Shown here piece after piece: positions 1-9,678 of a stretch of DNA of 64,000 nucleotides (its first letter is position 1; every line of letters begins with the position of its first letter). The stretch comes from Pseudomonas fluorescens (lineage in GTDB: Bacteria > Pseudomonadota > Gammaproteobacteria > Pseudomonadales > Pseudomonadaceae): contig NZ_CABVHU010000002.1 in assembly GCF_902497855.1 (NCBI RefSeq), forward strand, positions 186,001 through 250,000, in the 5' to 3' direction. Under the pieces are notes generated by a model, which searched no databases, was not told the DNA's origin, and was given only the letters and a program-made list of their open reading frames with translations. Made by a program: the position numbers and the translations under genes.

Positions 1-729
1 GGCCATCGGCAGGCCGTCTTGCAGTGGCATCAAATAAAGGTCGGGACGCTTGCGGTCGAGCCGGGCCACCAGTTGATCGCCTTCCAGTCGCTCGTCGACG
101 TGAAACAGGCTCAGGGATTTGGCTTCCCTGGGCACTTCCAGGCGCAGGTCATAGATCAGTTGCAACGAAGCGGTCGGCAAGTGCACGTAAGCCCGCGGAC
201 GTTCGATCAGCTGCAGGTTGGCGCAACGCACCGGTCGCGCCGCGCCGGACAACGGGGTCAGGCGAAAAGGCATGGCTTCACGGTAATGCAGGGCCGAAGC
301 GTAGGGCGCCGGCAACCAGGTGTCGTTGAAACGCCCGCCGAGCCAGCCTTCCGGCGTTTCCAGCAGGCACTCTTCGGCAATCTCCTGGATCGCGGTGTGA
401 AGCGGCAGGTTCAGCTCGTGGGCCGGCACGTAACCGGAGATCAGCTTGAGCACCACATCGCCACGGTCTTGCCGCCGCTGACGCACCAACACCCAGTAAT
501 CGCGATTCTGCCAATGCAGGGTCAGGCGCACCGAGACCCCCAGGTTGGCCAGTTCCAGGGCGAAGCGTTCGGTGTCGGCCACGGTTACCGGGCGGCGACG
601 TTGCAGGGTCTGGGAAAAATTGAGCGGCATCCCGACGCTCTGATAACTCAAGCCTTCGGGAGTCGCTTCGACGAATAACGGCAGGGTCTTGAAGTTGCTC
701 GGGTTCTTTCTTATGAGCGTACGCGGCAT
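1..729 (-). CDS. Conserved Pseudomonas protein of unknown function, C-terminus cut by the window
   Basis: The N-terminal 243 residues are visible, beginning MPRTLIRKNPSNFKTL; the frame runs off the left edge without a stop. There is no signal peptide or membrane segment. I recall close Pseudomonas homologues labelled metal ABC transporter ATPase, but no Walker A or ABC signature is present in the visible part, so that label is not supported. Around residues 98-122 there is a Nudix-box-like pattern: a Gly, then Glu six residues later, then QEIAEECLL. The spacing between the Glu and that block is two residues longer than in the classical box. The gene lies 32 bp downstream of the aldo/keto reductase on the same strand and is probably the last or a later member of that operon. 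Function unknown. Confidence 0.75.
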   Translation of the reverse strand, partial: MPRTLIRKNPSNFKTLPLFVEATPEGLSYQSVGMPLNFSQTLQRRRPVTVADTERFALELANLGVSVRLTLHWQNRDYWVLVRQRRQDRGDVVLKLISGYVPAHELNLPLHTAIQEIAEECLLETPEGWLGGRFNDTWLPAPYASALHYREAMPFRLTPLSGAARPVRCANLQLIERPRAYVHLPTASLQLIYDLRLEVPREAKSLSLFHVDERLEGDQLVARLDRKRPDLYLMPLQDGLPMA

Positions 730-761
730 GTCGGCTCCTGCTTAAGGCCGCGTTGGCGGCA

Positions 762-1574
762 TCAGTTTCTACGTAGGACCTGGGCAACGGTCGCGACGTT
801 GTGGGCGAGGTGCAGCGGATTGATGGTCCCGACAATAGCACTGGCGACACCCGGATGTTCAAACAACAATTCGAAGCTGGCGCGTACCGGGTCCACACCC
901 GGGCTCAGGCAGACGTGACCGCTGGCGAGGGCTTTTTTCACCAGGATGGCTTTGCCGTGGGCAGCAGCATAGTCAATGACCGGCTTCTCGTTCTGTTCGT
1001 TCAGATTGTAGGTGACCATGGCGCAATCACCTTGTTCCAGAGCCCTCAAACCGCCTTCGACGGTTTTGCCGGAAAAGCCGAAACCACGAATCTTGCCTTC
1101 GGCCTTGAGCTCGGCAAGAGTTGCATAGGCTTCGCTGTCATTGAGGATCGCCAGGTCGTTGCCATCGGAGTGCACCAGCACCAGGTCGATAAAATCAGTT
1201 TCCAGACGTTGCAGACTGCGTTCCACCGAGAGTCGGGTATGCGCGGCACTGAAATCGTGTCGGGACTGACCGTCGGCAAACTCTTCGCCGACCTTGCTGA
1301 CGATCACCCAGTCCTGACGCTGACCACGTAATAGCGGGCCAAGGCGTTCTTCGCTGCGGCCATAGGCCGGGGCCGTGTCGATCAGGTTGATGCCCAGGTC
1401 GCGCGCGAGTTTGAGCAGCATGCGCGCTTCGTCATCGCCGGGGATCTGGAAACCGTTGGGGTACTTTACACCTTGGTCGCGGCCGAGTTTGACGGTGCCA
1501 AGTCCCAAAGGGGAAACCATCAGGCCAGTACTGCCCAATGGGCGATGCAGATCGTGCAGGGTCGGTTGGCTCAT
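762..1574 (-). CDS. Aldo/keto reductase
   Basis: This is a 270-residue NAD(P)H-dependent oxidoreductase of the AKR superfamily, a cytosolic TIM barrel. The N-terminal strand-loop PLGSTGLMVSPLGLGT is typical. The catalytic tetrad can be followed: Asp and Tyr in LIDTAPAYG, Lys in IVSKVG and His in LVHSDG. The substrate is not predictable. Its start overlaps the end of the upstream FAD oxidoreductase by 4 bp (ATGA type), so the two are translationally coupled and may act in the same oxidative or reductive route. The family call is secure; the specific reaction is unknown. Confidence 0.93.
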   Translation of the reverse strand: MSQPTLHDLHRPLGSTGLMVSPLGLGTVKLGRDQGVKYPNGFQIPGDDEARMLLKLARDLGINLIDTAPAYGRSEERLGPLLRGQRQDWVIVSKVGEEFADGQSRHDFSAAHTRLSVERSLQRLETDFIDLVLVHSDGNDLAILNDSEAYATLAELKAEGKIRGFGFSGKTVEGGLRALEQGDCAMVTYNLNEQNEKPVIDYAAAHGKAILVKKALASGHVCLSPGVDPVRASFELLFEHPGVASAIVGTINPLHLAHNVATVAQVLRRN

Positions 1575-2746
1575 GGCAGCAGTTGCTCCCAGGCTGGAAT
1601 GCCCATCGGCGGTTTTGGCAGTTCAGGCAGCGGCTGCGGATGGCCGGGCTGGATGCCGTCGCGCTGCAAAGAGGCGATGACCCGGTCGGCAAAGTCTGGC
1701 GCCAGTGCCAGTTTGGTGGGCCAGCCGACCAGCAATCGGCCTTCTTCGGCAAGAAACGCGTTGTCGGGACGGGTCAATCCCGATTGCAGCGGCTCGGCGC
1801 GGTCCACGCGCAAGGTCGCCCACTGCGCCGTGCTCAGGTCGATCCATGGCAGCAACTGGCCGAGTTCTTTGCGGGCCGTGGCGATTTGCGCGGCGGGTTC
1901 GCGGGCGACACCTTCGGCTTCGGCGATATCGCCCCCCAGGTACCAGACCCATTGTCCGTCGGCAGCCGGGTGCGTGGTCACGGTGATACGCGGTTTGGTA
2001 CCACCGCCCAGGCAGTGGGCGTACAGCGGTTTGAGGCCCGGGCCTTTGGCGATGATCATGTGCAACGGCCGGCGCTGCATGGCGGGGTGGGTCAGCCCCA
2101 GTGTTTCAAGCAAGCTCGCGGTGCCGGCGCCGGCGCTCAAGACGATGCGCTGGGCGCGGATCTCGTGCGCGTCCACCTTCAGGCCGATCAGTTTCCCACC
2201 CTCCAGCAACGGTTCGATCTTCTGCCCACCGAGCAAACTGTCGCCGGCCAGATCGGCCAGACGCTGGATCAGGCTGGGTACATCGATCACCAGTTCCGCC
2301 AGCCGATAGACCTTGCCTTTGAAGCGCTTGTCTTGCAGGGCCGGTGGCAATTGCTCACCGGTGACCTGATCGACGCGACCGCGCACGGCTTTGCTGGCGA
2401 AGAAGCTGGTGAGATTGCCGGCGAGGGTGCCGGGAGACCAGAGGTAATGCGCTTCGGACAGCAGACGCACGCCGGTCAGGTCCAGCTCCCCGTCCCCGGC
2501 CAGCGCTTCACGCCAGCGGCGCGGCATGTCGGCGATGGCTTCCGAGGCGCCGGTCAGGGCGCCATGCAGCGCGTACTTGGCGCCGCCGTGGATGATGCCC
2601 TGGGATTTCACAGTCTGCCCGCCGCCGAGGCTGGCGCTTTCCACCAGCACGGTCGAAAAACCCTGGCGGCGCAGGCGCGCATTGAGCCAGAGCCCGGCGA
2701 CACCAGCGCCGACAATCAGAACGTCGGTGGAAATAACGGATGGCAT
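1571..2746 (-). CDS. FAD-dependent oxidoreductase, DAO/DadA-like
   Basis: This 391-residue flavoprotein belongs to the D-amino-acid-oxidase/glycine-oxidase superfamily. The FAD-binding Rossmann motif VLIVGAGVAGLWLNARL lies at residues 9-25, followed by an acidic residue ending the second strand (VLVES). An internal GGAKYALHG region and a C-terminal LLVGWPTKLALAPD segment fit the substrate and flavin-closing parts of the fold. It oxidises an amine or alpha-hydroxy substrate that cannot be named from sequence. It is the first gene of a minus-strand pair with the aldo/keto reductase, and a REPIN separates it from the SMR gene upstream. Confidence 0.9.
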   Translation of the reverse strand: MPSVISTDVLIVGAGVAGLWLNARLRRQGFSTVLVESASLGGGQTVKSQGIIHGGAKYALHGALTGASEAIADMPRRWREALAGDGELDLTGVRLLSEAHYLWSPGTLAGNLTSFFASKAVRGRVDQVTGEQLPPALQDKRFKGKVYRLAELVIDVPSLIQRLADLAGDSLLGGQKIEPLLEGGKLIGLKVDAHEIRAQRIVLSAGAGTASLLETLGLTHPAMQRRPLHMIIAKGPGLKPLYAHCLGGGTKPRITVTTHPAADGQWVWYLGGDIAEAEGVAREPAAQIATARKELGQLLPWIDLSTAQWATLRVDRAEPLQSGLTRPDNAFLAEEGRLLVGWPTKLALAPDFADRVIASLQRDGIQPGHPQPLPELPKPPMGIPAWEQLLP

Positions 2747-2814
2747 GCGGCGACCTCAGTGTTCTAGACGAGGGCGCAGTATACAGGCTCACCGTTCAGT
2801 CACGGCGTAGAACC

Positions 2815-2904
2815 TGTGGGAGCGAGCCTGCTCGCGAAAGCGGCGTGTCAGGCAACATTTCTATCGACTGACACACCGCATTCGCGAGCAGGCTCGCTCC
2901 CACA
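2815..2904. repeat. REPIN (REP doublet), TGTGGGAGCGAGCCTGCTCG arm type
   Basis: Two inverted arms, TGTGGGAGCGAGCCTGCTCG at the left and its mirror at the right, enclose about 40 bp. Each arm is itself a small imperfect hairpin (GAGCCTGCTC). This is the classical Pseudomonas REP doublet, mobilised in trans by RAYT transposases. It sits between the FAD oxidoreductase and SMR genes. Confidence 0.9.
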
Positions 2905-2922
2905 GTGGATTGTGCTACATGC

Positions 2923-3255
2923 TTAATGCCCGGCAGTCTTGGAGAAGAGCTGGATCACTACGACGCCCAATACGATGAGCGCCATCCCCAGCATCGCCGG
3001 CACATCCAGTCTCTGCCCATAGATAAACAGCGCCGCGACGCTGACCATCACGATGCCCATGCCGGCCCAGACGGCGTAGGCCACGCCCACTGGAACGCTG
3101 CGCACCACCAGCGTCAGCATCCAGAATGCAATGCCATAACCGACGATGACCAGAATCAATGGTAGAGGCGTGCTGAAACCCTTGACCGCTTTCATCGAGA
3201 CGGTAGCGATCACTTCGGCGCAGATGGCAATGGCCAGGTAGTAGTAGGCGGTCAT
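2923..3255 (-). CDS. SMR-family multidrug efflux protein (EmrE-like)
   Basis: The protein has 110 residues and four predicted transmembrane helices, the usual SMR size. Glu14, the proton/drug-binding carboxylate of EmrE, is present in LAIAICAEVIATVSMK, and Trp63 lies in GVAYAVWAG as in EmrE. It should export quaternary ammonium or other cationic lipophilic compounds by proton antiport as an antiparallel dimer. An ATG 42 bp further upstream is possible, but MTAYYYLAIAICAE aligns with the EmrE start. The gene is divergent from a LysR regulator, and a dyad in the shared intergenic region suggests regulation by it. Confidence 0.93.
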   Translation of the reverse strand: MTAYYYLAIAICAEVIATVSMKAVKGFSTPLPLILVIVGYGIAFWMLTLVVRSVPVGVAYAVWAGMGIVMVSVAALFIYGQRLDVPAMLGMALIVLGVVVIQLFSKTAGH

Positions 3256-3310
3256 GGGTGCATCCTCATGTGAAGTGTTGCTTTCTGAGTTCGGCATTCT
3301 AGAGTTTCTT

Positions 3311-3338
3311 CAGATGCGGTAAAGTCATTACCTATCTG
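3311..3338. promoter_or_regulatory. Nested dyad, candidate LysR operator
   Basis: Between the SMR gene and the LysR gene lies GGTAA-N5-TTACC (3318-3332), flanked by CAGAT on the left and ATCTG on the right. This gives a two-tier inverted repeat about 28 bp long. LysR-type regulators typically bind a dyad in the divergent promoter of their own gene and target. The function is inferred. Confidence 0.45.
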
Positions 3339-3358
3339 TTCTGAAGATGGGTTTGCCC

Positions 3359-4273
3359 ATGCAATGGAATCTGGATCAACTGCGATTGTTCGTCAGCGTA
3401 GCGGAGCAGCGGTCGTTCTCCGCCGTGGCGCGGCATCAGCGCAAAGCGCAATCGGCCGTCAGCAGTTCGATTGCCCTACTGGAAGAGGATTTGGGCGTCA
3501 GCCTGTTCGACCGCAGCAGTGGCCGCCAGCCAAAGCTCACCGACGCCGGCAATGCCTTGCTGGAAGAGGCGCGGGAAGTGCTGCGCCAGTGTGAGCGCCT
3601 CAACGGTCGGGCACTGGCGATGATGCAGGGCCAGGAAGCGCGCCTGCGCCTGGCTCAGGATGAAGCCATGCCCTATCAACCGATCATCGAAAGCTTCGAA
3701 GCCCTGGCGGAAAAATTTCCCAGTCTTGAAGTGCAGCTGACCAGCGCAGCCCAAGGCGATGTGGCGCGCAAACTGGTGGAGCGTCGGGCCGATCTGGGCT
3801 TGCTGTTTTATCACGATCAGATCCCCGAAGCGCTCGAGCGGCGGGTGTTGGGCAGTGTTGAAATGGTCACGGTATGTGGCGTTGGGCATCCACTGGCCGA
3901 GCAATCTCGGGTCGACTGCCAGCAGCTGGCACAGCATCGGCAGTTGCTGATGTCCACCCAGTCCAGCGTCTATCCCGGCAGTGAGCCCGCCAGTCCGCAA
4001 GTCTGGCGGGCCGACAGCTTCTACGTGATGGCCGAATGGCTGGTGCGCGGCCTCGGTTGGGCCTGGCTACCGCGACACGTGGTGCAATATCCGGCTTATC
4101 AGGGGCAGATGGTTGAACTCGACAGCGAGTGGACCCCGCCGGCATTGATCGTGGAACTGGTCTGGCGCCGCGACGAGCCCCTCGGTCCGGCCGCTCGTTG
4201 GCTGGCGGAACGTTTTGCCGTGCACTTGCAGGCGATCGGCGAAAAAACCGATAAACTCCGCCGCCATGAATAG
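3359..4273 (+). CDS. LysR-family transcriptional regulator
   Basis: This is a 304-residue regulator. The N-terminal winged helix-turn-helix covers residues 1-65 (MQWNLDQLRLFVSVAEQRSF, then AQSAVSSSIALLEEDLGVSLFDR), and the effector-binding periplasmic-protein-like domain covers about 90-290. I placed the start at the ATG that puts the helix at the usual distance; an ATG at 3347 would add four residues. The gene is divergent from the SMR transporter, which is the likeliest target. Its 3' end overlaps the waaA start by 8 bp, so the two may be co-expressed although their functions appear unrelated. The effector is unknown. Confidence 0.92.
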   Translation: MQWNLDQLRLFVSVAEQRSFSAVARHQRKAQSAVSSSIALLEEDLGVSLFDRSSGRQPKLTDAGNALLEEAREVLRQCERLNGRALAMMQGQEARLRLAQDEAMPYQPIIESFEALAEKFPSLEVQLTSAAQGDVARKLVERRADLGLLFYHDQIPEALERRVLGSVEMVTVCGVGHPLAEQSRVDCQQLAQHRQLLMSTQSSVYPGSEPASPQVWRADSFYVMAEWLVRGLGWAWLPRHVVQYPAYQGQMVELDSEWTPPALIVELVWRRDEPLGPAARWLAERFAVHLQAIGEKTDKLRRHE

Positions 4274-5543
4274 AACTCTCTACACCGCACTGTTTTACCT
4301 GGGGCTGCCATTGGTAGCGATTCGGCTGTGGCTGCGGGCGCGCAAGGCGCCGGCCTATGCCAAGCGCATTGGCGAACGTTTCTCCCTCGGATTGCCCGTG
4401 ATGAAGCCGGGCGGTATCTGGGTGCACGCGGTATCCGTGGGCGAAAGCATTGCCGCCGCGCCGATGATTCGCGCCTTGCTGCAACGCTACCCTACACTGC
4501 CGATTACCGTGACCTGCATGACCCCGACCGGTTCGGAGCGCATCCAGGCACTGTTCGCCAATGAGCCGCGCATTCAGCACTGCTATCTGCCATACGACTT
4601 GCCCTGCGCGGCGGCGCGATTTCTTGAGCGGGTCCGGCCGACACTGGCAGTGATCATGGAAACCGAGCTTTGGCCCAACCATATTCATCAGTGCGCCAAG
4701 CGCGGGATTCCCGTGGCGCTGGCCAATGCGCGTCTGTCCGAGCGTTCGGCCAAGGGCTATGGTCGTTTCACGAAATTGACCCGGCCGATGCTCACCGAGA
4801 TGAGCCTGTTCGCGGTGCAGACCGAGGCCGAGGCCCGGCGCTTTCGTGACTTGGGTGCGCGTCCGGAAACGGTCGAAGTGACCGGCTCGATCAAGTTCGA
4901 CCTGACCATCGACCCGGCATTACTCCAGCGTGCCGCCGGGTTGCGTGCGCAATGGCAGGCGCAAGAGCGTCCGGTCTGGATCGCCGCCAGCACCCATGAC
5001 GGTGAAGACGAAGTGGTATTGGCGGCTCATCGTCAGCTGCTCACCCGTCATCCCGATGCGTTGCTGATTCTGGTGCCGCGCCATCCGGAGCGTTTCAATG
5101 CGGTCTTCGAGTTGTGCCGGCAGCAGGGTTTCGCGACCGTGCGGCGTTCCACGGGCGAGCAGGTGACTGCGGGTACTTCGGTGTTGCTGGGCGACACCAT
5201 GGGCGAATTGCTGTTTCTGTATGCCCTGGCCGACAGTGCCTTTGTCGGCGGCAGCCTGGTGCCAAACGGCGGGCATAACCTGCTGGAACCGGCAGCGTTG
5301 GCCAAACCGGTGCTCAGCGGGCCGCACCTGTTCAACTTTCTCGAGATCGCCGCGCAGTTGCGCAGTGCCGGGGCGTTGCAGGAAGTGGAGGATGCCGAAG
5401 GTTTGGCGGTGGCGGTGCAGCGGTTGTTCGAGTTGCCCAGGGATGCGCAGCGGATGGCAGAGGCGGGGTTGAATGTGATGCGCAGCAACCAGGGCGCGTT
5501 GCAGCGGTTGCTGGATGGGTTGGGGCGGTTGATCGAGCGTTAG
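4266..5543 (+). CDS. waaA: 3-deoxy-D-manno-octulosonic acid (Kdo) transferase
   Basis: WaaA (KdtA) adds Kdo to lipid IVA in lipopolysaccharide core assembly at the inner face of the cytoplasmic membrane. It has 425 residues, the usual length. The N-terminal membrane anchor is visible (LYTALFYLGLPLVAIRLWL, residues 4-22), then the HAVSVGES segment carrying the conserved catalytic Glu, MTPTGSERI, and the GT-B C-terminal domain with GGSLVPNGGHNLLEPAAL for the CMP-Kdo donor. The start is the ATG at 4266, giving MNRTLYTALF and overlapping the end of the LysR gene by 8 bp. Confidence 0.96.
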   Translation: MNRTLYTALFYLGLPLVAIRLWLRARKAPAYAKRIGERFSLGLPVMKPGGIWVHAVSVGESIAAAPMIRALLQRYPTLPITVTCMTPTGSERIQALFANEPRIQHCYLPYDLPCAAARFLERVRPTLAVIMETELWPNHIHQCAKRGIPVALANARLSERSAKGYGRFTKLTRPMLTEMSLFAVQTEAEARRFRDLGARPETVEVTGSIKFDLTIDPALLQRAAGLRAQWQAQERPVWIAASTHDGEDEVVLAAHRQLLTRHPDALLILVPRHPERFNAVFELCRQQGFATVRRSTGEQVTAGTSVLLGDTMGELLFLYALADSAFVGGSLVPNGGHNLLEPAALAKPVLSGPHLFNFLEIAAQLRSAGALQEVEDAEGLAVAVQRLFELPRDAQRMAEAGLNVMRSNQGALQRLLDGLGRLIER

Positions 5544-5620
5544 GCCGCACTGTCTTCATTCGCGAGCAAGCCCGCATTGGATCGCCTGCGAACACAAAAT
5601 TTGTGTCAGGCAGAGATCCC

Positions 5621-5710
5621 TGTAGGAGCTGGCTTGCCAGCGAAGGCGGCCTGTCTACCAACATCATTGTTGAATCTGATGGCCCCTTCGCTGGCAAGCC
5701 AGCTCCTACA
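5621..5710. repeat. REPIN, TGTAGGAGCTGGCTTGCCAG arm type
   Basis: Inverted arms TGTAGGAGCTGGCTTGCCAG and CTGGCAAGCCAGCTCCTACA face each other around about 45 bp. A degenerate third fragment (ATTCGCGAGCAAGCCCGC) lies just before it at about 5557-5574. It is placed between the convergent waaA and tolC genes. Confidence 0.9.
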
Positions 5711-5720
5711 GGGGGGATTT

Positions 5721-7154
5721 TCAAGGCCGTGCTTTGAGCTGATCCGCCGCAGCCTTGGCCAGGTCCGGTGGCAGGAAGTCCTTGTCCGGGTTGTAATCGG
5801 GTTTGAGGTAGCGCTTGAGGTCCTGCAGATCCCCCGGATTCAGCGTGCCCGCCACTTGCTTGAGGCGCAGGTTGTCGAGGATGTAGTCGTAGCGGGTGTT
5901 GTTGTAGTTGCGCACCGAGGTGTAAAGCTCACGCTGGGCATCCAGCACGTCAACGATGTTGCGCGTCCCCACCTGGTAACCGATTTCGGTCGCTTCCACC
6001 GCGCTCTGGTTGGAGATGATCGACTGCTTGCGCGCCTGCACCTGCTCGACGTCGGTGTTCACTGCGCGGTGCAGGTTGCGGGTGTTTTCCACCACTTGCC
6101 GGCGCAGGGATTCGCGCTGTTGTTCGGTCTGATCCAGGCGCGAGTAAGACTCGCGAACCTGTGAGGTGGTCAGGCCGCCGCTATAGATCGGGATACTCAA
6201 TTGCAGGGCCAGCGTGCGCTGCTCGACGTTGCCTCCATAAGGCTGGCCGAAGGCGTTCGGGTTGCTGAAACCCAGGGCGTCGTTGTCGCCCTTCTCGTAT
6301 TTCGCCACGGCATCCAGGGTCGGTGCATGACCGGCCTTGCGCTGCTTGAGGGTTTCTTCAGCGGCGCTGACTGCGTAGTTGCTGGCCAGCAGATTCAGGT
6401 TCTGCCTGGCGGCAGTGTCGACCCAGGCCTTGGCATCGTTCGGGGCCGGCGGCAGGATCGGCAAGGTGTGGACGATACCCTGGATCGAGTTGTACTGCCG
6501 GTTGGTCAGGGTGATCAAGGCTTCGAACGCGTCGTCCACCTGGCGTTGCGCAACGATCCGATTGGCTCGCGCGGTGTCGTAGCTGGCCTGGGATTGCAGT
6601 ACATCGGTCTTGTCCGAAAGGCCGACGTCGAAACGTTCGTTGGACTGATCGAGCTGGCGCTTGAAGGCGGCTTCTTCGGCCTTGGTCGAGGCCAGGTTGT
6701 CCTGGCTGCGCAACACGTTGAAGTAGTCTTCTGCCGTTTGCAGAATCAGGTCCTGCTCGGTCGCCGACAGTTGCAGCGCCGCCTGTTCGTTGACGTCCTT
6801 GGCGGCCTGATACTGGAACCAGCGATCGGCGCGGAACAGTGGCTGGGCCAGGGTCGCCTGATAGGAGTTGGCGCTGCGGTTGGCAACGGCCGCCGGCTGA
6901 TCGATATCGGTACGCACGTTGGCGACTTGGGCGCCGCCGGAGAGGTTCGGCAACAAGCCGGCGCGGGCCTGGGGCACGACTTCTTTCTGGGCGCCGTACT
7001 GGGCCCGGGCGGCGGCCAGGTCGGCGTTGTTATCCACCGCTTCCTGATAGACGCTGACCAGGTCGGTGTTGGTCGATAAGGGCGCTTCAGCTGCCCAGGC
7101 CATTCCATTGGACGCACAAGACACGGCAAGGGCCAGTGAGAGTTTGCGCAGCAT
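5721..7154 (-). CDS. tolC: TolC-family outer-membrane efflux/secretion channel
   Basis: A 477-residue outer-membrane factor that forms the trimeric channel used by tripartite efflux pumps and type I secretion. A signal peptide ending AMAWA-like (LALAVSCASNGMAWA, residues 7-21) is followed by two repeated TolC domains, each with long helical heptads and beta-barrel strands (for example ATLAQPLFRADRWFQ and LALQLSIPIYSGG). It resembles OpmH/TolC of pseudomonads, which occupies the same place near thiC. No pump or adaptor gene is adjacent, so it probably serves several partners. A good AGGGA ribosome-binding site precedes the ATG. Confidence 0.93.
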   Translation of the reverse strand: MLRKLSLALAVSCASNGMAWAAEAPLSTNTDLVSVYQEAVDNNADLAAARAQYGAQKEVVPQARAGLLPNLSGGAQVANVRTDIDQPAAVANRSANSYQATLAQPLFRADRWFQYQAAKDVNEQAALQLSATEQDLILQTAEDYFNVLRSQDNLASTKAEEAAFKRQLDQSNERFDVGLSDKTDVLQSQASYDTARANRIVAQRQVDDAFEALITLTNRQYNSIQGIVHTLPILPPAPNDAKAWVDTAARQNLNLLASNYAVSAAEETLKQRKAGHAPTLDAVAKYEKGDNDALGFSNPNAFGQPYGGNVEQRTLALQLSIPIYSGGLTTSQVRESYSRLDQTEQQRESLRRQVVENTRNLHRAVNTDVEQVQARKQSIISNQSAVEATEIGYQVGTRNIVDVLDAQRELYTSVRNYNNTRYDYILDNLRLKQVAGTLNPGDLQDLKRYLKPDYNPDKDFLPPDLAKAAADQLKARP

Positions 7155-7326
7155 GAGGCCATCCCTAAAAAATTACGCTGATAATTTGAGCGCCAAGGCT
7201 ACGGCGCTGCGCCCTGCAGCGTCAAGGCAGAGCGCAAAGGTGCGGTACGGCGTAGCGAGTGTAGTTGTGCACACGCACGGCAACAATCCTGTAATTGCGC
7301 CATTCATCATGGTGTTTAAAGCGGTG

Positions 7327-7356
7327 TTGGCGTTCTTTGCCAGTTGTGTCTAGACT
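7327..7356 (+). promoter_or_regulatory. Candidate sigma-70 promoter for thiC
   Basis: TTGGCG at 7327-7332 and TAGACT at 7351-7356 are 18 bp apart. Transcription would begin just before the TPP aptamer at 7366, which supports the placement; the match to consensus is only moderate. Confidence 0.4.
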
Positions 7357-7365
7357 GGCAACGTT

Positions 7366-9519
<2,154 letters not shown>

Positions 9520-9532
9520 TCCCGTACTGATC

Positions 9533-9633
9533 GTTCCCACGCTCTGCGTGGGAATGCGGCCAGGGACGCTCTGCGTCCCAAGCGTGACGCAGAGCGTCAC
9601 AAGAGGCATTCCCACGCGGAGCGTGGGGAATGA
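9533..9633. repeat. Compound palindromic repeat, GTTCCCACGCTCTGCGTGGG type
   Basis: The outer arms are GTTCCCACGCTCTGCGTGGG at the left and a mirror copy at the right (ATTCCCACGCGGAGCGTGGG). Between them are two further hairpins, GGGACGCTCTGCGTCCC and GTGACGCAGAGCGTCAC. The family differs from the GTAGGAGC REPs elsewhere in this window. It fills the thiC-cytX gap and could act as an mRNA stabiliser or attenuator. Confidence 0.85.
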
Positions 9634-9678
9634 TCACAAGGGAAAGATCACAACAAATGTCCCTCTGAGATAACACCC

